Assembly (NCBI GenBank): GCA_026770585.1
Contig: MU646340.1
Coordinates: 1,062,309-1,079,538 of the forward strand
Direction of reading: 5' to 3'
From: Baffinella frigidus
Taxonomy: Eukaryota > Cryptophyceae > Cryptomonadales > Baffinellaceae
DNA length: 17,230 nucleotides
Shown here one piece after another: positions 14,648 to 17,230 of this stretch (position 1 is its first letter; each line of letters starts with the position of its first letter). The translations under genes were made by a program, and so were the position numbers. The notes under the pieces were generated by a model. The model was given only the letters and a program-made list of their open reading frames with translations, was not told the DNA's origin and did not search any database.

Positions 14648-16697
14648 ATGGCAGCAATGCCGGAGCACAGACCAGCAAGAAGACCACCGCCTGGGAGGCC
14701 CGGCGTCGTGAGGCGATCCCGGATGGCGCTTGCGGTGCTGGCGGCGCTCTCGATGGGCGTTGCGGTAGCACGGGGGGAGGATTCTCAGCGGCAGGAACGC
14801 ATCCCCGCGGCGTTTGTATTTTGGTCAGTGCCGGATGCCGCAGCGCAGCCAGGGGGAGACGCTCTGCAGCAGCTCCCCTTCTGGCACGATCCCGGTTTTC
14901 GGGGGGCAATGCGGCTGCTGCAGACGGAGCATCACTTCGACCTGGTGCACTACAACCTCGCAGAGGAGGACGTGCCGGCGAGGCTGGAGGCGGCAGTCGC
15001 GTCCAACGCCTTCGCCTTCATCCTCAGCAAGGGGTGAGCGTTTGGTCCTCGCCTCCTTGCACAGAAACTGGAGATTTGGTTGCTGAGGCATCCATAAGTT
15101 GTCCTAGCTACTCCATGGGGTGCATGGTTGTAGAATATTGTGGAAGCACCCGCTCACACAAACACACCCATGACCACCAGCCTCACAGCAGGACCAAATC
15201 CTAAATGAGTGTGGTACAATCTCGGTAGGATTGAACGTATTCCTAGGACCCTAGGGAGGTCGTTTGTCGGAATTTCAGCTACAAGTATTTTTTTTTAAAT
15301 TGTAACCGGATCCGAAATTTGGTATTCGGATCGGACGTGGAAGAGTAGCTGCGAAATCGATGGTGGCTACGTACCATTTAGTACCACGAAACGAAACGTT
15401 GCGTTCTGAAATTCCCAGTAATGACCTGCCGTGGCTAGGGCAGTCAAGGGGTGGGGGGGGGGCTCTTGCATTCGATACCCCCTGTAGGCACCACACACAC
15501 ACATGCACATGTGTGTTTAACATGTGGTGTATGGCTACCTCGAATTTAATAACACGTTTTTCCTCTAGGAACACCATACGGGTGGTCTTGAATTGGAGGA
15601 ACGGCTGCGAAGGAGTGTTTCTCTCTCGGTGGGCAAGACCTGTGCGGGGGCAGGACCGCGCAACCTGTGCCAAATAACGACAGTCGCCGTACTAGAGTCC
15701 CACCGGAGGCCTAGTTCTAGAATCATGCGACCAGCCTGGGGGCGATGTGTGCCCTTATTCGCGAGCACCCCGTACAGGGTTGACTACAGGCCTAGGCCCG
15801 CACGACCCTCCTCTACTATATGCGTGCGGAGAAGCCTGTGTACAGGAAGGCTACGCTGAGAAACTGAAACTGGTTTCTGTGCCTTGAATTGATGTGCCTC
15901 GATTCCAGTTTGTATTGCTGGATTGTGGTGGGTGATGTGAGGTTGGCGCAGATGCTGGCACACGCCCGCGGACAAGATGATGCGCTCTACAATCATCCGG
16001 CGCAAGGCCCCGGGCGTCAAGACCGGCATCTTCCCCGCTTGCTCCTCCCCGCCACCCGCCGACGAGGAGACGGGAAAGAGCATCGCGCTGGCCTACGATG
16101 TTGTGTTCTACGACAAGGTGTGGCTGGCGCCAACCTTCGCGCACCACCCCCTCGCCGTGCACGCGTTCGGCATCGACACGCCGAGGACGTTCAACGCATC
16201 GTCGGGGGTCGCGTGGGGCGAGGCGGCGAAGCTGTTCGACTATGTCTCGGTGGGGATGCTGGCACCTTGGAAGCGCCACGAGAACCTCGTCGGCATGCCC
16301 GGCGACGCCAAGCTCGTCGTCGGGTACCCTGTCCTGCCCTACCCTACCCTACCGACCCTACCCTACCCTAACCCTCCCTACGCCTAAAGTCTAAAACCTA
16401 AAACTTAACATCTAAAACCTGAAGCCTAACGCCATGAACCCCTTACAAACACCTGCCGCCTCGACCCCACAGCCTTTCTCCACCGCCCCCCCCTGCACCA
16501 CTCGCTCGCCTCCCCCCGCCTTGCCCGCGTGCGGTTTCACTTAGTATCCATGACGTTTCCTCTGAGCGGCAGCGTTCGAAACCAGGTACGGGTGGCGATC
16601 AGAGGCGTCATCGGAGATCGTGTCGACACTGTTCACAGCAGGCATCGCCGTGTGGCAGCGCGTCGCGCCCGCCCGCATGTGCGATGTCTACCGCGCG
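14648..16697 (+). CDS. Signal-anchored GT-B/GT4-like glycosyltransferase (3' partial; 3 exons visible)
   Basis: Exons 14648-15033, 15952-16323 and 16586-16697; all joins are phase-correct and rebuild Gly (SKG|CWHTPADKMM; LVVG|YGWRSEA). The start is ATG 14648 (CCATGG), followed by a basic stretch and a hydrophobic segment (MALAVLAALSMGVAVARG) about residues 26-43, fitting a signal peptide or type II anchor. The lumenal part has AAFVFWSVPDA, FDLVHYNL and AFAFILSKGCW, then FPACSSPPP, DVVFYDKVWL and HAFGIDTPRTFN. Next is DYVSVGMLAPWKRHENL, and EIVSTLFTAGIAVWQRVAP ends the visible part. The last two resemble the GT4 start of the C-terminal Rossmann half ('VGRL..WK') and the nucleotide-sugar region before the E-x7-E motif, which is not yet reached. 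The role is probably sugar transfer in the ER, Golgi or secreted space; the substrate is unknown. Confidence 0.62.
15034..15951 (+). other. Intron 1 of the glycosyltransferase gene (918 nt)
   Basis: Donor GG|GTGAGC, acceptor TTGGCGCAG. The middle (about 15180-15600) is AT-richer. It includes a T9 run at 15288-15296, a palindrome GATCCGAA-8-TTCGGATC (15309-15332), and an ACACACAC...TGTGTGT stretch (15490-15516). Open frames inside do not join in phase or resemble protein, so I see no exon here. Confidence 0.65.
16324..16585 (+). repeat. Intron 2 of the glycosyltransferase gene, beginning in CCCTA repeats
   Basis: The donor itself is GG|GTACCCTG and passes straight into CCCTA pentamers (16330-16378). 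CTAAAACCTAAAACTTAAC-type units run to about 16430. The acceptor is GAAACCAG|GTAC, so GGTAC flanks both ends of the intron. Nothing else is coding. Confidence 0.7.
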
Positions 16698-17230
16698 GTC
16701 CCCCCCCTCTCCCCACACCCTACACCCCATACCCTCTCCCCACACCCTACACCCTAGACCCTAAACCCTGAACCCTCAACCTTAAACCCTAAACCCTAAA
16801 CCCTAAACCCTAAACCCTAAACCCTAAACCGTAGACTCTAAAACCTAACCCTAAACCCTCAACCCTAAACCCTACACTCTACACCCTATACCCTAAACCC
16901 TAGACCCTAAACCCTCAAACCTGAACACTAAACCCTCAACCCAGAATCCTAAACCATAAACCCTAAACTCGAAACCCTAAACCCTAAAACCTAAACCCGA
17001 AACCCGAATCCCTGAACCCGAAACCCGAAACCCTGAACCCTGAACCCGAAACCCCAACCCTAAGCCCTAAACCCTAAACCCTCAAACCTAAACCCCAAGC
17101 CTTCAAACCTGAAACCTGAAACCTAAACCCTGAACCCTGAATTAACCCTAAGCGACGTCTACCGCGCGGTGCCCCCCCTCACCCCACACCCTCTCCCCAT
17201 ACCCTCTCCCCACACCCTCTCCCCATACCC
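16698..17230. repeat. Telomere-like repeat field in intron 3, with duplicated exon end
   Basis: After the donor GCG|GTCCCC comes C-rich CCACACCCTACACCC sequence. About 420 bases (16728-17149) of CCCTAAA and variants follow, with six perfect consecutive heptamers at 16787-16828. From 17152 the sequence repeats 16681 onward (GCGACGTCTACCGCGCGGTG against GCGATGTCTACCGCGCGGTC), including the exon end and donor, at an offset of 471. The window ends inside CCCATACCCTCTCC repeats; the acceptor lies outside. Confidence 0.8.

Noticed and set aside
16529-16771. Open frame 16529-16771 as a gene
   Set aside because: The correct frame of exon 16586-16697 is a different one, fixed by phase and by glycosyltransferase similarity; the rest is C-rich repeat translated as Pro/Thr/Tyr.
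16728-17149. True chromosome end (telomere)
   Set aside because: The array is degenerate, followed by a duplicated exon end and more non-telomeric C-rich sequence, and lies in an intron. Interstitial or subtelomeric is more likely.

Overview
This window is nuclear DNA from a GC-rich, intron-dense unicellular eukaryote. GT-AG introns interrupt nearly every coding block, and many carry long polypyrimidine tracts or degenerate CCCTAAA (TTTAGGG-type telomere) repeats. There is no operon layout, no ribosome binding site, and no tRNA or rRNA that I can recognise. The protein types (GCC2/GCC3 cysteine-rich repeats joined to a polytopic membrane core) suggest a protist such as an alga, alveolate or stramenopile. 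I cannot fix the lineage from sequence alone.

Region 1 (32-13291, + strand) is best read as one very large gene whose 5' end lies outside the window. I assembled about 29 exons by hand from splice sites, reading-frame phase and protein content, giving roughly 1,900 residues. The order is: RCC1/BLIP-II-like repeats; ephrin-receptor-like GCC2/GCC3 cysteine repeats; first half of a polytopic membrane core; a coiled-coil stretch and one extra membrane segment; a protease-associated (PA) domain; second half of the membrane core; a long uncharacterised, probably cytoplasmic region; and C-terminal HEAT repeats ending at a TAG at 13289-13291. The exons join in phase almost throughout. The softest joins are around exons 10/11, exons 19/20 and 11465-12217.

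Region 2 (13292-14647) is intergenic or untranslated. It holds a 14-bp perfect hairpin, paired direct repeats and a MITE-like inverted repeat, then a pyrimidine-rich leader into the next gene.

Region 3 (14648 to beyond the window end, + strand) is the 5' part of a second gene. It encodes a signal-anchored GT-B/GT4-like glycosyltransferase, with three exons visible. Its introns hold an AT-richer stretch with palindromes and a large telomere-like repeat field (16324-16460 and 16728-17149). The third exon's end and splice donor are duplicated at 17152.

Together the genes suggest cell-surface or secretory functions: a giant sensor or adhesion-like membrane protein beside a lumenal sugar transferase. 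A functional link between them is not shown. The main points of interest are the unusual domain fusion, the PA domain nested inside the membrane core, and telomere-like repeats placed in sense orientation just before splice acceptors.
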